Below, piece after piece: positions 37,246 through 45,928 of a stretch of 64,000 nucleotides of DNA. The stretch lies in contig CAYGOF010000013.1 of NCBI GenBank assembly GCA_964351395.1, positions 1-64,000 of the forward strand, in the 5' to 3' direction. This stretch comes from Imperialibacter sp964351395. GTDB lineage: Bacteria; Bacteroidota; Bacteroidia; Cytophagales; Cyclobacteriaceae. The position numbers and the translations under genes were made by a program. The notes below the pieces were generated by a model. That model was not told the DNA's origin. It saw only the letters and a program-made list of their open reading frames with translations, and searched no databases. Within the stretch, counting starts at the first letter, position 1. Every line of letters starts with the position of its first letter.

Positions 37246-37692
37246 ATGGAAAATGAAGACCATCTACATCCTGAGAATCTCCCAATTTTTAAAAAAGGAA
37301 AGGAAATACTCGACGTTGTTCGCCAAATCGGCGAACTCATACCTGAAGACAGCGAGGAACTACAGGAGATACAAAGTATGATGTATTCAGATGCGGCACT
37401 CCTCACTGTTAAAATAGCTGGCGCTGAAGCTGCAGGGCTCTATGACCTCAAAATGGAAGCTGCCGCCATCATCCGTAAGGCTGCACGTGATTTAATGGTA
37501 CAAAAACATAGCCTTCAAATGTTCGGCTTCAGGGAAGTTCACTATTTTGATATTGTTCGGGCCCTTATAGAAGAGTATCGTCTGTTGTTTATCGATTGGG
37601 TGGCTGGGTTTGATCAGCAAGAGTATATGATCGACCGCTGGGGTTTATTCAACCCACCCGGGGTTGGTCCGTTTGACGACGATCCTTATTGA
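37246..37692 (+). CDS. Small soluble protein of unknown function
   Basis: I do not recognise this family. The ATG at 37246 gives 148 residues; an in-frame TTG at 37219 would add nine. The protein is mostly helical, with acidic ends (IPEDSEELQEIQSMM early, PPGVGPFDDDPY at the C-terminus) and a conserved-looking core AGAEAAGLYDLKMEAAAIIR. No signal peptide or membrane segment is visible. It begins 42 nt after the ABC transporter and ends 6 nt before the convergent gabD-like gene, so it is probably the last gene of the 27192-37692 operon. Confidence 0.75.
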   Translation: MENEDHLHPENLPIFKKGKEILDVVRQIGELIPEDSEELQEIQSMMYSDAALLTVKIAGAEAAGLYDLKMEAAAIIRKAARDLMVQKHSLQMFGFREVHYFDIVRALIEEYRLLFIDWVAGFDQQEYMIDRWGLFNPPGVGPFDDDPY

Positions 37693-37698
37693 TCTCTA

Positions 37699-39054
37699 CT
37701 ACTTCACAAACACAGTCTTTACATTGACAAATTCCAGCTGACCATTTCGTGCTAATTCCCGGCCATACCCTGAAATTTTGGTGCCACCAAAGGGCAACCT
37801 GGGGTCTGACTTCACCAGCTCATTGATGAAATAGGCGCCATCGCTGATATCCGCTGCGAATGAAAGTGCCTTTTCAATGTCTGTCGTACAAACGGTGGTT
37901 CCCAATCCGAACTTTGACTGTTCGGCTAAAGCCAGGGCATGCTTTTCGTCTTTTGCTCGGATAATAGCCGCCACCGGTCCAAAGGTTTCTTCGTCGAAAA
38001 CTGACATACCAGGCATCACATCGCCCAACACAGTCGGCTGATGATAACAACCTTCCTGACCTCCGCCCAGCAGCATCTTCGCGCCTGCCAAAATCGAGTC
38101 CCGCACTTGCGATTGCAGCTTGTCGGCAAGGTCCTTCCTCGCTAAAGGCCCAACGGTTGTTTCCTCATTCATTGGGTCCCCCGATTTCAGCTTCTTTACT
38201 GCCTCAGTAAAGAAGGCAACGAACTCGTCATAAACGCCGTCGACAACGATAAAGCGTTTGGCAGCAATACAGCTTTGTCCGGCATTTAGCATCCTGGCTG
38301 TGATGGCAGTTTTTACTGTCTCCTCCATGTTGGCATCCTCCAACACCACAAAGCCATTGTTACCGCCCAGCTCCAGCACACATTTTTTGAGGTGTTTGCC
38401 TGCCATTGCCGCTACAGAACGTCCTGCGCCTTCGCTACCAGTCAGCGTAACCGCCTTCACCAGTTCATGTCCGATTACCTGTTCAATATGGTCAGGTGAA
38501 ACAAACAAATTCTGAAAAACGCCATCGGGAAAGCCAGCTTTTTTGAAAACGTCAGCGATGAGCGTGGCGCAGCCAAATACGTTGGGCGCATGCTTCAAAA
38601 GTGCTGTATTTCCGGCAGTGAGCGACGGTGCAGCAAACCGAAATACCTGCCAAAAAGGGAAGTTCCATGGCATAATGGCAAGTATGCTACCCATTGGATC
38701 ATGACGAACAAAACTCATCTGTGCCTCAGTAGCAATCACCTCATCGGCAAGAAAAGCCAATGCATTTTCAGCATAGTAGTCGCAAACCCAGGCACATTTG
38801 TTCACCTCTCCTCTCGATTCTGATATCGGCTTCCCCATTTCGAGGGTAATCATCCTGGCACATTCATCTACGTTTTCACGAAGGACAGCTCCCGCTTTTG
38901 TCATCAATCTGGCACGTTCAGCAATAGGAACTTTGCGCCAGGATTGAAAAGCGCTCTGGGACTGTGAAATGATCGACTGAACCTCTGACTCTGACTGCTC
39001 AGGGTAGCTGGCTATTTCTTTACCGTTGAAGGGATTAATGCTCTTGAACTCCAT
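37699..39054 (-). CDS. gabD: NAD(P)-dependent succinate-semialdehyde dehydrogenase
   Basis: The 451-residue protein is a typical aldehyde dehydrogenase of the succinate-semialdehyde type, oxidising succinate semialdehyde to succinate. Visible signatures are PWNFPFWQVFR, the cofactor-binding TGSEGAG, the catalytic glutamate E228 in LELGGNNGFVV and the nucleophile C262 in NAGQSCIAAKR. Length is near the family norm. It is divergent from a class III aminotransferase gene, which fits the two-step GABA shunt (GABA transaminase then this enzyme). A perfect 18-bp palindrome lies 25 bp upstream of the start. Subfamily assignment rests on motif likeness and context; other short-chain semialdehydes are possible substrates. 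Confidence 0.88.
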   Translation of the reverse strand: MEFKSINPFNGKEIASYPEQSESEVQSIISQSQSAFQSWRKVPIAERARLMTKAGAVLRENVDECARMITLEMGKPISESRGEVNKCAWVCDYYAENALAFLADEVIATEAQMSFVRHDPMGSILAIMPWNFPFWQVFRFAAPSLTAGNTALLKHAPNVFGCATLIADVFKKAGFPDGVFQNLFVSPDHIEQVIGHELVKAVTLTGSEGAGRSVAAMAGKHLKKCVLELGGNNGFVVLEDANMEETVKTAITARMLNAGQSCIAAKRFIVVDGVYDEFVAFFTEAVKKLKSGDPMNEETTVGPLARKDLADKLQSQVRDSILAGAKMLLGGGQEGCYHQPTVLGDVMPGMSVFDEETFGPVAAIIRAKDEKHALALAEQSKFGLGTTVCTTDIEKALSFAADISDGAYFINELVKSDPRLPFGGTKISGYGRELARNGQLEFVNVKTVFVK

Positions 39055-39078
39055 TGAACTTCTTTAAATGACTACTAC

Positions 39079-39096
39079 TATCAGCATCTGCTGATA
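39079..39096. promoter_or_regulatory. Palindromic operator candidate between gabD and gabT
   Basis: TATCAGCA-TC-TGCTGATA is a perfect 8-bp inverted repeat with a 2-nt spacer. It sits 25 bp before the gabD-like start in the 210-bp divergent intergenic region and has no T-tract, so it looks like a repressor or activator site rather than a terminator. The cognate regulator is not in the window. Confidence 0.5.
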
Positions 39097-39303
39097 CTGG
39101 GTGAATGACTCTTCTGTACAACAACAAGGTATTCTAAAAATTCATTTCAGCCCCCAATTATAGCATTTTTGACCTTAGTTAGCGGCAACTTTTTATACAA
39201 TTGAACCCACATTTATTCTCCTTGCATCAAATATTAAATCGATGCGCTTGTAAGCTCCTGACGATTGAATAATTTGTGGTCTAAGAGTAAAACCCTGCCG
39301 ACC

Positions 39304-40641
39304 ATGCCAACACAAACAAACACCCGCTTTCAGCCACTTAGCTTTACGAAAACAGATGAATTGCTTGCCAGAAGAAAGGCAGTGGTCGCCAACGGCGTCA
39401 GCGTATTTGTAGCTTCGTCAGCCGTCGAGGCCCATGGCGCAACAATTATTGACGGCAATGGGAATGAATTGATCGACTTTGCAGGTGGTATTGGCGTCAC
39501 AAATGCCGGACACTGCCCCCCACCTGTGGTAAAGGCTATTCAACAACAAGCAGAAAAGTTGATACATGCCTGCTTCAATATATCTACCTACGAACCCTAC
39601 CTGGAGCTTTGTGAAAAGCTGGTCACACTTTTTCCTCATGGCAACAAAACGAAAGTAATGCTCACCAACACCGGAGCGGAGTCCGTGGAAAATGCCATCA
39701 AAATTGCCCGCCAGGCAACGAAACGGCCAGCAATATTATGCTTCAGTGACGCATTTCATGGTCGGAGTATGATGGCCATGACCCTTACTTCCAAAATCAA
39801 TTACAAAACTGATTGCGGTCCATTTGCCCCTGAAGTATACCGTTTGCCTTTCCCTAACTTCTACCACGGTGGAAATGGCATGAACGAAGACGATTTTGTG
39901 GAGCAGGAACTGAAAAAATTAAATGATTCCACGCATACACTGGTCGATCCAAACAGTGTAGCCGCTGTCATCATTGAGCTTGTCCAAGGCGAAGGAGGCT
40001 TCAACATTGCTCCTAAAGCCTACGTTGAGGGACTTCGTGCCTTCTGCGATAAGCATGGGATCATGCTCATTTTCGATGAGGTACAAAGTGGCTTTGGACG
40101 TACCGGTAAATGGGGGGCCTATGAGCACTATGGAGTCACTCCTGACATTTCGACCTGGGCAAAGTCGATGGGATCAGGTATGCCCATCGGGGCTGTGATG
40201 GGCAGACAAGATGTAATGGATGCCGCCGCCGTCGGCACCATCGGTGGCACTTATTTGGGTAATCCTGTATGTTGTGCAGCTGCCATTGCAACCATCAAGT
40301 ACATGGAAGAAATCGACCTGAACGGCAAAGCCATGCAAGTGGCAGCAATTATCAACAAGCGATTTACGGATCTTAAAGGAAAATGCCCTACTATCGGAGA
40401 CGTTAGAGGACTTGGTGCCATGCAAGCGATTGAGTTTGTGAAAAATGGAGATGCCAACCAACCTGATGCAGACACTGCGAATAACCTGACGAAGGCATGT
40501 CTTAAAAGAGGCCTGATTCTAATGACTGCTGGCACCGACAAAAATGTAGTACGTGTCCTCAGTCCGCTTGTTATTTCACATGAGTTGCTCGAGAAGGGAT
40601 TGGATATAATTGAGGAAGAGCTTCTGAAGCTATCGAACTGA
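39304..40641 (+). CDS. gabT: 4-aminobutyrate aminotransferase (class III, PLP-dependent)
   Basis: Starting from the ATG at 39304 (445 residues; an in-frame TTG at 39265 would add thirteen), this is a class III aminotransferase. The PLP-binding lysine is K287 in STWAKSMGSGMPIG; IFDEVQSGFGRTGKWGAYEH, TGAESVENAIK and ELVQGEGGF are typical. The likely reaction is transfer of the GABA amino group to 2-oxoglutarate, giving succinate semialdehyde for the divergent dehydrogenase. Ornithine or similar omega-amino acids are alternative substrates, but the pairing with the dehydrogenase favours GABA. Confidence 0.88.
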   Translation: MPTQTNTRFQPLSFTKTDELLARRKAVVANGVSVFVASSAVEAHGATIIDGNGNELIDFAGGIGVTNAGHCPPPVVKAIQQQAEKLIHACFNISTYEPYLELCEKLVTLFPHGNKTKVMLTNTGAESVENAIKIARQATKRPAILCFSDAFHGRSMMAMTLTSKINYKTDCGPFAPEVYRLPFPNFYHGGNGMNEDDFVEQELKKLNDSTHTLVDPNSVAAVIIELVQGEGGFNIAPKAYVEGLRAFCDKHGIMLIFDEVQSGFGRTGKWGAYEHYGVTPDISTWAKSMGSGMPIGAVMGRQDVMDAAAVGTIGGTYLGNPVCCAAAIATIKYMEEIDLNGKAMQVAAIINKRFTDLKGKCPTIGDVRGLGAMQAIEFVKNGDANQPDADTANNLTKACLKRGLILMTAGTDKNVVRVLSPLVISHELLEKGLDIIEEELLKLSN

Positions 40642-40740
40642 AAAACTTGGAGGATCAATTGATAGGATTTTGTGGCAATGAAGCGATTTAAAAAAACATG
40701 GAATAAAATGGCTCACTAAACGGATTTTATATTAAGATTT

Positions 40741-40786
40741 CTCCCTTCCTGCATTTGAAGCAGCGGTGAAAATGCTTTTTGGGGAG
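40741..40786 (+). terminator. Weak terminator-like hairpin downstream of gabT
   Basis: GCATTT (40751-40756) and AAATGC (40770-40775) pair and are followed by TTTTT; an outer pair CTCCC/GGGGAG (40741-40745, 40781-40786) encloses them. The loop is long (13 nt) and the site is about 100 nt past the stop, between convergent genes, so the call is weak. Confidence 0.3.
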
Positions 40787-40860
40787 TGTTTGTTGCAGCT
40801 ACCCGGCATTTTGCACCACCCAATTACCTACATTTCTTTTCAAACTATCAAACCAAAGAT

Positions 40861-42270
40861 CTATTGCTTTTTTTGAGCAAAAAGCCATTCAAGCACATCC
40901 GGTGTGTCTTTTACATATTGCCATCCATGCCTGGCGTCTGGCGACTCGGTGTAGCGGGGGTTGCCACCTGCGGCTTTTATTGCCGTAATCATGTTGCGCG
41001 AGCCACTGACTGGTACATTATTATCTTTGGCTCCATGAAAAGCCCAAATCGCCACATTTGTCATATTGGCGGCCAGACTGGGGTCACCCTCTCCCGCAGT
41101 TGGAATGGCTGCTGCGAATATATCCGGCCTCGTTCCTATGAAGTACCACGTCCCGTAGGCCCCCAGGGAGTGGCCAGTCACGTAAATTCTACTTTGATCA
41201 ACTGAGAACTCATTTTCCAGGGCTTCAATGGCTTCAAAAACCAGTGAGTCCCGGTGTTGCGTTGGGATTGGAAGGGCCCCACCCCAGGAGGTCCCATCTG
41301 GAATTTGAGGAACAAAGAGAAAAGCTGGATATCGTTCACGCATTGGCGGATTTGACAGCCACTGAGCAAACGGAGTTCCGTTCAGTTGCCGATAATTATC
41401 ATCACCAATACCTGCTCCACCATGCAGACAGACTACGAGAGGGTATTTTTCAGCAGGATCGTAGTCGTCGGGCTTCAGAAGACGATAAAGCAACGAATCA
41501 CCATCGTTGCTTGTAAATGTCCGTGCTTCAAATGGTGCAGCAAGTGATTTGAGTTTTGGCGACAAGTGTGATCTCCAATAGGCTTGCTGGCTCATTTGCG
41601 TTCCAAAAACAAGCATCAGAAAGACAGCAATACCGGCCAAAGCCACTAGTCCATCGTGCTTTTTCTGTTTTGCATTTTCCTGATCCACGGCTACTGCCCT
41701 AAGCTCATTATAAAAATGGACAATCAACGGAACAGTGGTAAGGCAACCGATGAGTGCTATTATTTGGTTGAATAAAATCAATGTGGCCGGAAGCTGATTT
41801 CCGAATAAAGTAAGGGCTGCTATTCCAATAGTACACAAAGACTCAAAAAGTATTGCCAGGCCGAAAAACCTTAACCATCGAAGCAAACCCGACTGGGAAA
41901 AAACGAGGCCGCAAGCGTAAACGACCCTGGCCACAATCGAGATGGCCAACGTAACAAAATAATGCTGTTCTAACTGCCTGTTCAAGAGCAAAACAACTCC
42001 AAAGAAAAAGAAATAATGAACTACCTCGGTTAACAAAGCAATGCCACCCAAGACGAAGACCACCTTGTACTTAATTATTCGAAAGAAATTAATTACAAAT
42101 AGTCCCGCAATACAATTAACCCCAAGCCATACCGCAAACCAACCAAAGGAGGCTCCCTGAAAATACACCTGATTGTCAATAATGAAAAACAAGGTGGTTT
42201 GAAACAGGTTGCCGACCAGGCTCAACACTAGAAAAAATAGAGTGAAAAAGTGTAGGTTTTTCGAATTCAT
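40861..42270 (-). CDS. Membrane-anchored alpha/beta hydrolase (esterase/peptidase-like)
   Basis: From the ATG at 42270 (a TTG at 42294 would add eight residues) the 469-residue protein has about seven membrane segments in the first ~230 residues, then a catalytic domain with the oxyanion motif VVCLHGGAGIGDD, nucleophile elbow GHSLGAYGTW, an acid in GAKDNNVPV and the histidine in DARHGWQ. This resembles predicted peptidase/phospholipase-type carboxylesterases of the prolyl-oligopeptidase-like superfamily. Fusion of such a domain to a polytopic membrane part is uncommon. No operon partner is evident; the GH43 gene upstream is 111 nt away. The substrate is unknown. Confidence 0.85.
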   Translation of the reverse strand: MNSKNLHFFTLFFLVLSLVGNLFQTTLFFIIDNQVYFQGASFGWFAVWLGVNCIAGLFVINFFRIIKYKVVFVLGGIALLTEVVHYFFFFGVVLLLNRQLEQHYFVTLAISIVARVVYACGLVFSQSGLLRWLRFFGLAILFESLCTIGIAALTLFGNQLPATLILFNQIIALIGCLTTVPLIVHFYNELRAVAVDQENAKQKKHDGLVALAGIAVFLMLVFGTQMSQQAYWRSHLSPKLKSLAAPFEARTFTSNDGDSLLYRLLKPDDYDPAEKYPLVVCLHGGAGIGDDNYRQLNGTPFAQWLSNPPMRERYPAFLFVPQIPDGTSWGGALPIPTQHRDSLVFEAIEALENEFSVDQSRIYVTGHSLGAYGTWYFIGTRPDIFAAAIPTAGEGDPSLAANMTNVAIWAFHGAKDNNVPVSGSRNMITAIKAAGGNPRYTESPDARHGWQYVKDTPDVLEWLFAQKKQ

Positions 42271-42381
42271 TAGAGGCCTGCTTTTCGTTTTCAATCATAC
42301 AATATTTCGCCCGATTTGGCTGGCTATTGATTGACCCTATTTACAATATAATGATTTAAGCAGAATTGTTACTGAAAACGG

Positions 42382-43398
42382 TCAAAACTGAATATCCACT
42401 TTCACGCCATTTCCAGTCGGCTCACCAAAATTGGGGTTTCCGTTTTCCCATGAAAAAGGTTGTATCCTCACCTGTCGGCTATTCCAGCCACCCCCTTTCA
42501 CTGGCATGGCATGGTACACGATATAGTCCTGCCCTCCGCTTTCGATAAATGACGCATGACCTGGGCTTATCACCTGTTCAGTGCCAGAAAACACGGCTCT
42601 TTCTCCTTTTGTCCAGGAGTCAGGTTGCAATGGATCGGTGCCAGTAAGCGTGAGCATACCCAAACAATAATCGTTAGACCAACTGCCGCTGGCAGAATAA
42701 ACGATAAACAGCTTCCCATCTTTCTGAATGACCTCAGGGCCTTCATTGATAGTGGGCAAATCCTCATTGGAGCCCCGCTTTTCCCATTCATACTCCGGGC
42801 TGGATATTTTTACTCTGCTGGAAATAATGGTAGTCGGGCTTCCCATTTCAGCTATATACAAATGCTGGGCTTCGTTAACATCCCCCTCCCAGCCGGACCA
42901 GAGGTAGTACGTCTTATTCTGATAGGTGAATACTGTGCCGTCGATAGCCCACTTGTCCGTGTCGTCAGAGATTTTACCCTTGAATTCAAATGGCGAATGA
43001 GGCAGCTTCTCCTTAGATGAAAGCACATACATTCGGTGATTGGTATTGTCACCATCATCGGCAGCAAAATAGACAAACCATTGGTTGTTCAGCCAATGCA
43101 GTTCCGGCGCCCATATTTCTTTGGAATACATGCCCGAATCCGGAGCCTGCCAAATCATGTATTCCTCAGCGGTATTAAAGGCAGAAATCCTTTGAACAGA
43201 CTTTACGTAAATGGCGTTTCCTTTGGCATAGCAGTAGTGGAACAGGCTGTCCTGCTTGATGACCCAGGGATCGGCCCCATGGTCAACAATGGGATTGCTA
43301 ATTTTTTCTTGTTCTAACTCTTGACTTTTCTCATGGGTCTTGCCGTTACATGACGATAAAAAAACCGAGATAAGGAGACCATATAAAATGTTTTTCAT
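42382..43398 (-). CDS. Glycoside hydrolase family 43-like lipoprotein
   Basis: The 338-residue protein has a lipoprotein signal (lipobox LSSC, C17). The following five-bladed propeller pattern fits GH43 enzymes: the catalytic base Asp in HGADPWV (D43), a supporting acid in AIDGTVF and the acid/base Glu in NEGPEVI, with the family's SPGHASF stretch near the end. GH43 members are mainly arabinofuranosidases, arabinanases or xylosidases acting on plant or algal polysaccharide; which one cannot be told here. There is no SusC/SusD pair nearby, so this is not part of a recognisable polysaccharide-utilisation locus. Confidence 0.88.
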   Translation of the reverse strand: MKNILYGLLISVFLSSCNGKTHEKSQELEQEKISNPIVDHGADPWVIKQDSLFHYCYAKGNAIYVKSVQRISAFNTAEEYMIWQAPDSGMYSKEIWAPELHWLNNQWFVYFAADDGDNTNHRMYVLSSKEKLPHSPFEFKGKISDDTDKWAIDGTVFTYQNKTYYLWSGWEGDVNEAQHLYIAEMGSPTTIISSRVKISSPEYEWEKRGSNEDLPTINEGPEVIQKDGKLFIVYSASGSWSNDYCLGMLTLTGTDPLQPDSWTKGERAVFSGTEQVISPGHASFIESGGQDYIVYHAMPVKGGGWNSRQVRIQPFSWENGNPNFGEPTGNGVKVDIQF

Positions 43399-43421
43399 AA
43401 GCTGAATCTTCTAAGTATCGC

Positions 43422-43973
43422 TCATTTTGAAGCAATCTTTACCCAATCCGTTTCAAGCATAGCGAATTCGTAGTTATCGGACCAACCTGATTGTAAAGGC
43501 AATACTTTCCTCTTTCTTCCCTCTCTAGTCATCCCCACTTTTTCGAGTAACTTGACCGACGCCACGTTGTCAACTGCACAACCTGCCTCTATGCGATGTA
43601 ATTTCAATTGACCAAAACCAAAGCCTAGCACTGCGATCACCGCTTCTGCACCAAAACCGTTTCTCCAATAGTCCGGATGTAATTTATACCAAACTTCAGC
43701 ACGCTGATATTTAGGGTGCCCTAATTTGAGCCCCAATAGCCCGATGAATCGGTTGTCGGAAGCTTGCTCAATCGCAAAAGTGTAATTGTATATCTCCGAA
43801 AGCCGGTTGTCTGACACCCATGCCTCTATGATCTGAGCCGTTTCCTCCTGGTTCTCAGGTATGCCCAGTGTGTTATAGCGGTCTGTTTCTGCCATAGAAT
43901 GTAACCTATGAATATTCTCGAGATCTCTGCTTTCTATTAATCTCAGTTGAAGCCGGTGGGTAAGTAATTTCAT
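43422..43973 (-). CDS. GNAT-family acetyltransferase (RimJ/RimL-like)
   Basis: The 183-residue protein is a GNAT N-acetyltransferase: RLQLRLIESRDLENIHRLHS at the start, the YKLHPDYWRNGFGAEAVIAV acetyl-CoA-binding segment, and AGCAVDNVASVKLLEKVGMT. RimJ/RimL-type enzymes acetylate protein N-termini or small amines; the substrate is not predictable here. The gene is 23 nt upstream of the GH43 gene on the same strand. Confidence 0.88.
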   Translation of the reverse strand: MKLLTHRLQLRLIESRDLENIHRLHSMAETDRYNTLGIPENQEETAQIIEAWVSDNRLSEIYNYTFAIEQASDNRFIGLLGLKLGHPKYQRAEVWYKLHPDYWRNGFGAEAVIAVLGFGFGQLKLHRIEAGCAVDNVASVKLLEKVGMTREGRKRKVLPLQSGWSDNYEFAMLETDWVKIASK

Positions 43974-44058
43974 TGATATTCGAAACTAAGCAAATTAGCG
44001 TAATTACCGCTCCCTTAAATAGCCCGATGGTGTAGACCTGGAGAATCGGGGGACCACT

Positions 44059-44715
44059 TTATCGTCTCAGCTCCTCCATATCAGCCAGCATCTCCTTAAG
44101 CCTGTTTATCACATTCCCATAAATCAGCCTAATCTCAAACAAGTAGAGGCGACCACCAAAGAAAGCCAAAAGGCCAACTGCCAGCATCACACCTATGATC
44201 CCTATGAGAGGAAGCCCACTCACCAAATAGGTTTGCGGATAATGCGTCAATATTTTATTCATCAGCGCATCACCCAACATCCTTCCATCAATCTCAAAAA
44301 ACCAAAAACCAACTAACAAAGACAGAAATATCCAGGGGTAGTTAAACGCCGACATTTTTGCGTTGATGGACATTTGTTTTTGCATCCAGGCATCGAAAAC
44401 CTTGAGGTATTGATAGCTGCTGGCACTTTTGTCAATTTTAAGTAGCCCTTTCAGTAGTCGTATATTGACTACTACCACAGCAATGAGGAGCAAAAATATG
44501 GGTAGCCCCATGTAAATAATACCAGCAGAATAGCTCAGAGGCAATAATACAAGGGCGAAGGCTACGAGGGCAATCAGGTTGATCTCAAACATCCTTTTAA
44601 ACTTCTCAACAATGTGTTTCGACTTTTGATTGTATAACTGGTTGATCTTTGGTGCTACCAAAGAATCGCTTTTCAAAAAACCTTCCTTCCAAATTGTTTC
44701 AATTGACCTGTCCAT
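44059..44715 (-). CDS. Four-helix membrane protein, probable anti-sigma partner
   Basis: The 218-residue protein has a cytoplasmic-type N-terminus of ~40 residues and four membrane segments (two at ~45-90, one near 125-145, one near 170-195). It starts inside the 3' end of the ECF sigma gene (17-nt overlap). That overlap and the membrane topology suggest an anti-sigma factor holding the sigma factor at the membrane. No zinc-finger anti-sigma motif is visible, so the family is not identified. Confidence 0.7.
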   Translation of the reverse strand: MDRSIETIWKEGFLKSDSLVAPKINQLYNQKSKHIVEKFKRMFEINLIALVAFALVLLPLSYSAGIIYMGLPIFLLLIAVVVVNIRLLKGLLKIDKSASSYQYLKVFDAWMQKQMSINAKMSAFNYPWIFLSLLVGFWFFEIDGRMLGDALMNKILTHYPQTYLVSGLPLIGIIGVMLAVGLLAFFGGRLYLFEIRLIYGNVINRLKEMLADMEELRR

Positions 44716-45190
44716 CTAATATAACTTTTAGTCGATCCTTGATTCGTTTAATCCGCACACCAATATTATTGGCATTAGTGCCTGTAATTTCCGCGATCTC
44801 CTGATAGCTCTTCTCATCAAGATAAAGCAAGATTACTCCCCTATCTACCTCAGAAAGCTGTTTAATCGCATCGTATAACTCATTGAGTGATTCATTAGAA
44901 AATGCCCGGCTGTCTTCAGTCGCCACGTCGGGCAGGTAGTCGGAAGCAAAGTGATGCGGGTCATTTTTCCTTTTCTTCAGCAGCGTCAGGCAAACATTCA
45001 GGGCGATCCGGTACACCCAGGTGGACCACTGTGACTCCTCCCTGAAATTGGCATGACTCCTCCAAACCTGCAGGCATACCTCCTGATAGTAGTCTTCAAA
45101 ATCCTCCTGGGTATTGGTATATGCCCTGCAAATCTTGATGATGATGCCGGAAAACGGCAAAATCATAGTTGTATAAAAGTCGCTACTCAA
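44699..45190 (-). CDS. ECF-type RNA polymerase sigma factor
   Basis: The 163-residue protein has region 2 (EDFEDYYQEVCLQVWR, then STWVYRIALNVCL) and region 4 (SEVDRGVILLYLDEKSYQEI followed by an HTH with TNANNIGVRIKRIKDRL). It is of normal ECF length. The start used is a TTG at 45190; an ATG at 45166 would trim region 2. It probably controls its own operon with the membrane protein downstream. Confidence 0.93.
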   Translation of the reverse strand: MSSDFYTTMILPFSGIIIKICRAYTNTQEDFEDYYQEVCLQVWRSHANFREESQWSTWVYRIALNVCLTLLKKRKNDPHHFASDYLPDVATEDSRAFSNESLNELYDAIKQLSEVDRGVILLYLDEKSYQEIAEITGTNANNIGVRIKRIKDRLKVILDGQVN

Positions 45191-45326
45191 GCCATTTTTT
45201 CCTGGTTAGTGGTTAAAGTTGGAGATTATTACATCTCATCCGCCCCTTTTTAAATATTTTTTAGAAAAGGGAAGGCAATATTGACCACTAAAGGGGAGGA
45301 ACACGGCTTAGGGGGCCTTTTCTCGG

Positions 45327-45782
45327 TTATTTCAATTCAACATTTAAGACCCTGTTTTCCGCCTCTGCCTGTTTATCCAGGTACATTCCTACAACCAATC
45401 CAGCAACAATGCCAAAAGTAAGCCCGAGAGAGCCACCGAGCGCATCCCTAAAGATTCCACCAATTATAACGCCAAAGGCCACCCCAAAGGCAATTCCCAG
45501 CGTAGTAAAATGGCCTTTTTCTACTAGCGAAAATTTGTTGTTCAAAAATTGTTGGAAGTTTGCCAGCTTCTTTCTGAGCTGCCTTTTTCGATTTTCCTGG
45601 TAGGTGTCTAACTCCATGCCGTCCAATTCTTTCTCGATCGAAGTAAGCTCAGATTCCGATAATGATCGGCTTTGCAAGTCCGACAGAATCCCAATCATGT
45701 TTTGGAAAATCTTGAGCTCGGATTTTTTCTCAGTGCTCTCTTGTAAGGATGTAAGGAGCTTAATGGCTTCCGCTATTTTCAT
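45327..45782 (-). CDS. Small glycine-rich membrane protein, unknown function
   Basis: The 151-residue protein has a helical, charged N-terminal half (~1-85) and two glycine-rich membrane-like segments near the C-terminus (TTLGIAFGVAFGVIIGG and GGSLGLTFGIVAGLVVGMYL). The family is not recognised. It follows an envelope-type gene pair on the same strand across a 146-nt gap with a hairpin. Confidence 0.75.
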   Translation of the reverse strand: MKIAEAIKLLTSLQESTEKKSELKIFQNMIGILSDLQSRSLSESELTSIEKELDGMELDTYQENRKRQLRKKLANFQQFLNNKFSLVEKGHFTTLGIAFGVAFGVIIGGIFRDALGGSLGLTFGIVAGLVVGMYLDKQAEAENRVLNVELK

Positions 45783-45868
45783 AATCTTTTTCTCTGGTTA
45801 GTGGCCGGAGAAAAAAAAACTTACACCTTCTCTGCTTTTTCTTTCGAACTTCCCTCAACCGAACTTCC

Positions 45869-45896
45869 CTCAGAGTCTCCTGTAAGGGACTCTGAG
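45869..45896. repeat. Hairpin-forming inverted repeat between genes
   Basis: CTCAGAGTC (45869-45877) and GACTCTGAG (45888-45896) form a perfect 9-bp stem with a 10-nt loop. Two direct copies of CGAACTTCCCTCA lie just before it (45845-45872). It could end or weaken minus-strand transcripts, but has no T-tract, so a REP-type repeat is equally possible. Confidence 0.5.
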
Positions 45897-45928
45897 TCAG
45901 CTCCCAAAAGCAGTGTATCAATAGCGGA

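Noticed and set aside
40786..41205. Plus-strand frame of 139 codons
   Set aside because: It lies almost entirely antisense to the well-supported hydrolase gene and has no domain features.
44023..44050. CCCGAT/ATCGGG hairpin as terminator of the membrane protein gene
   Set aside because: Only a 6-bp stem with a 16-nt loop and no T-tract on the relevant strand.
45244..45271. CCCTTTT/AAAAGGG inverted repeat upstream of the sigma factor gene
   Set aside because: Low-complexity AT-rich stem with a long loop; no clear role.
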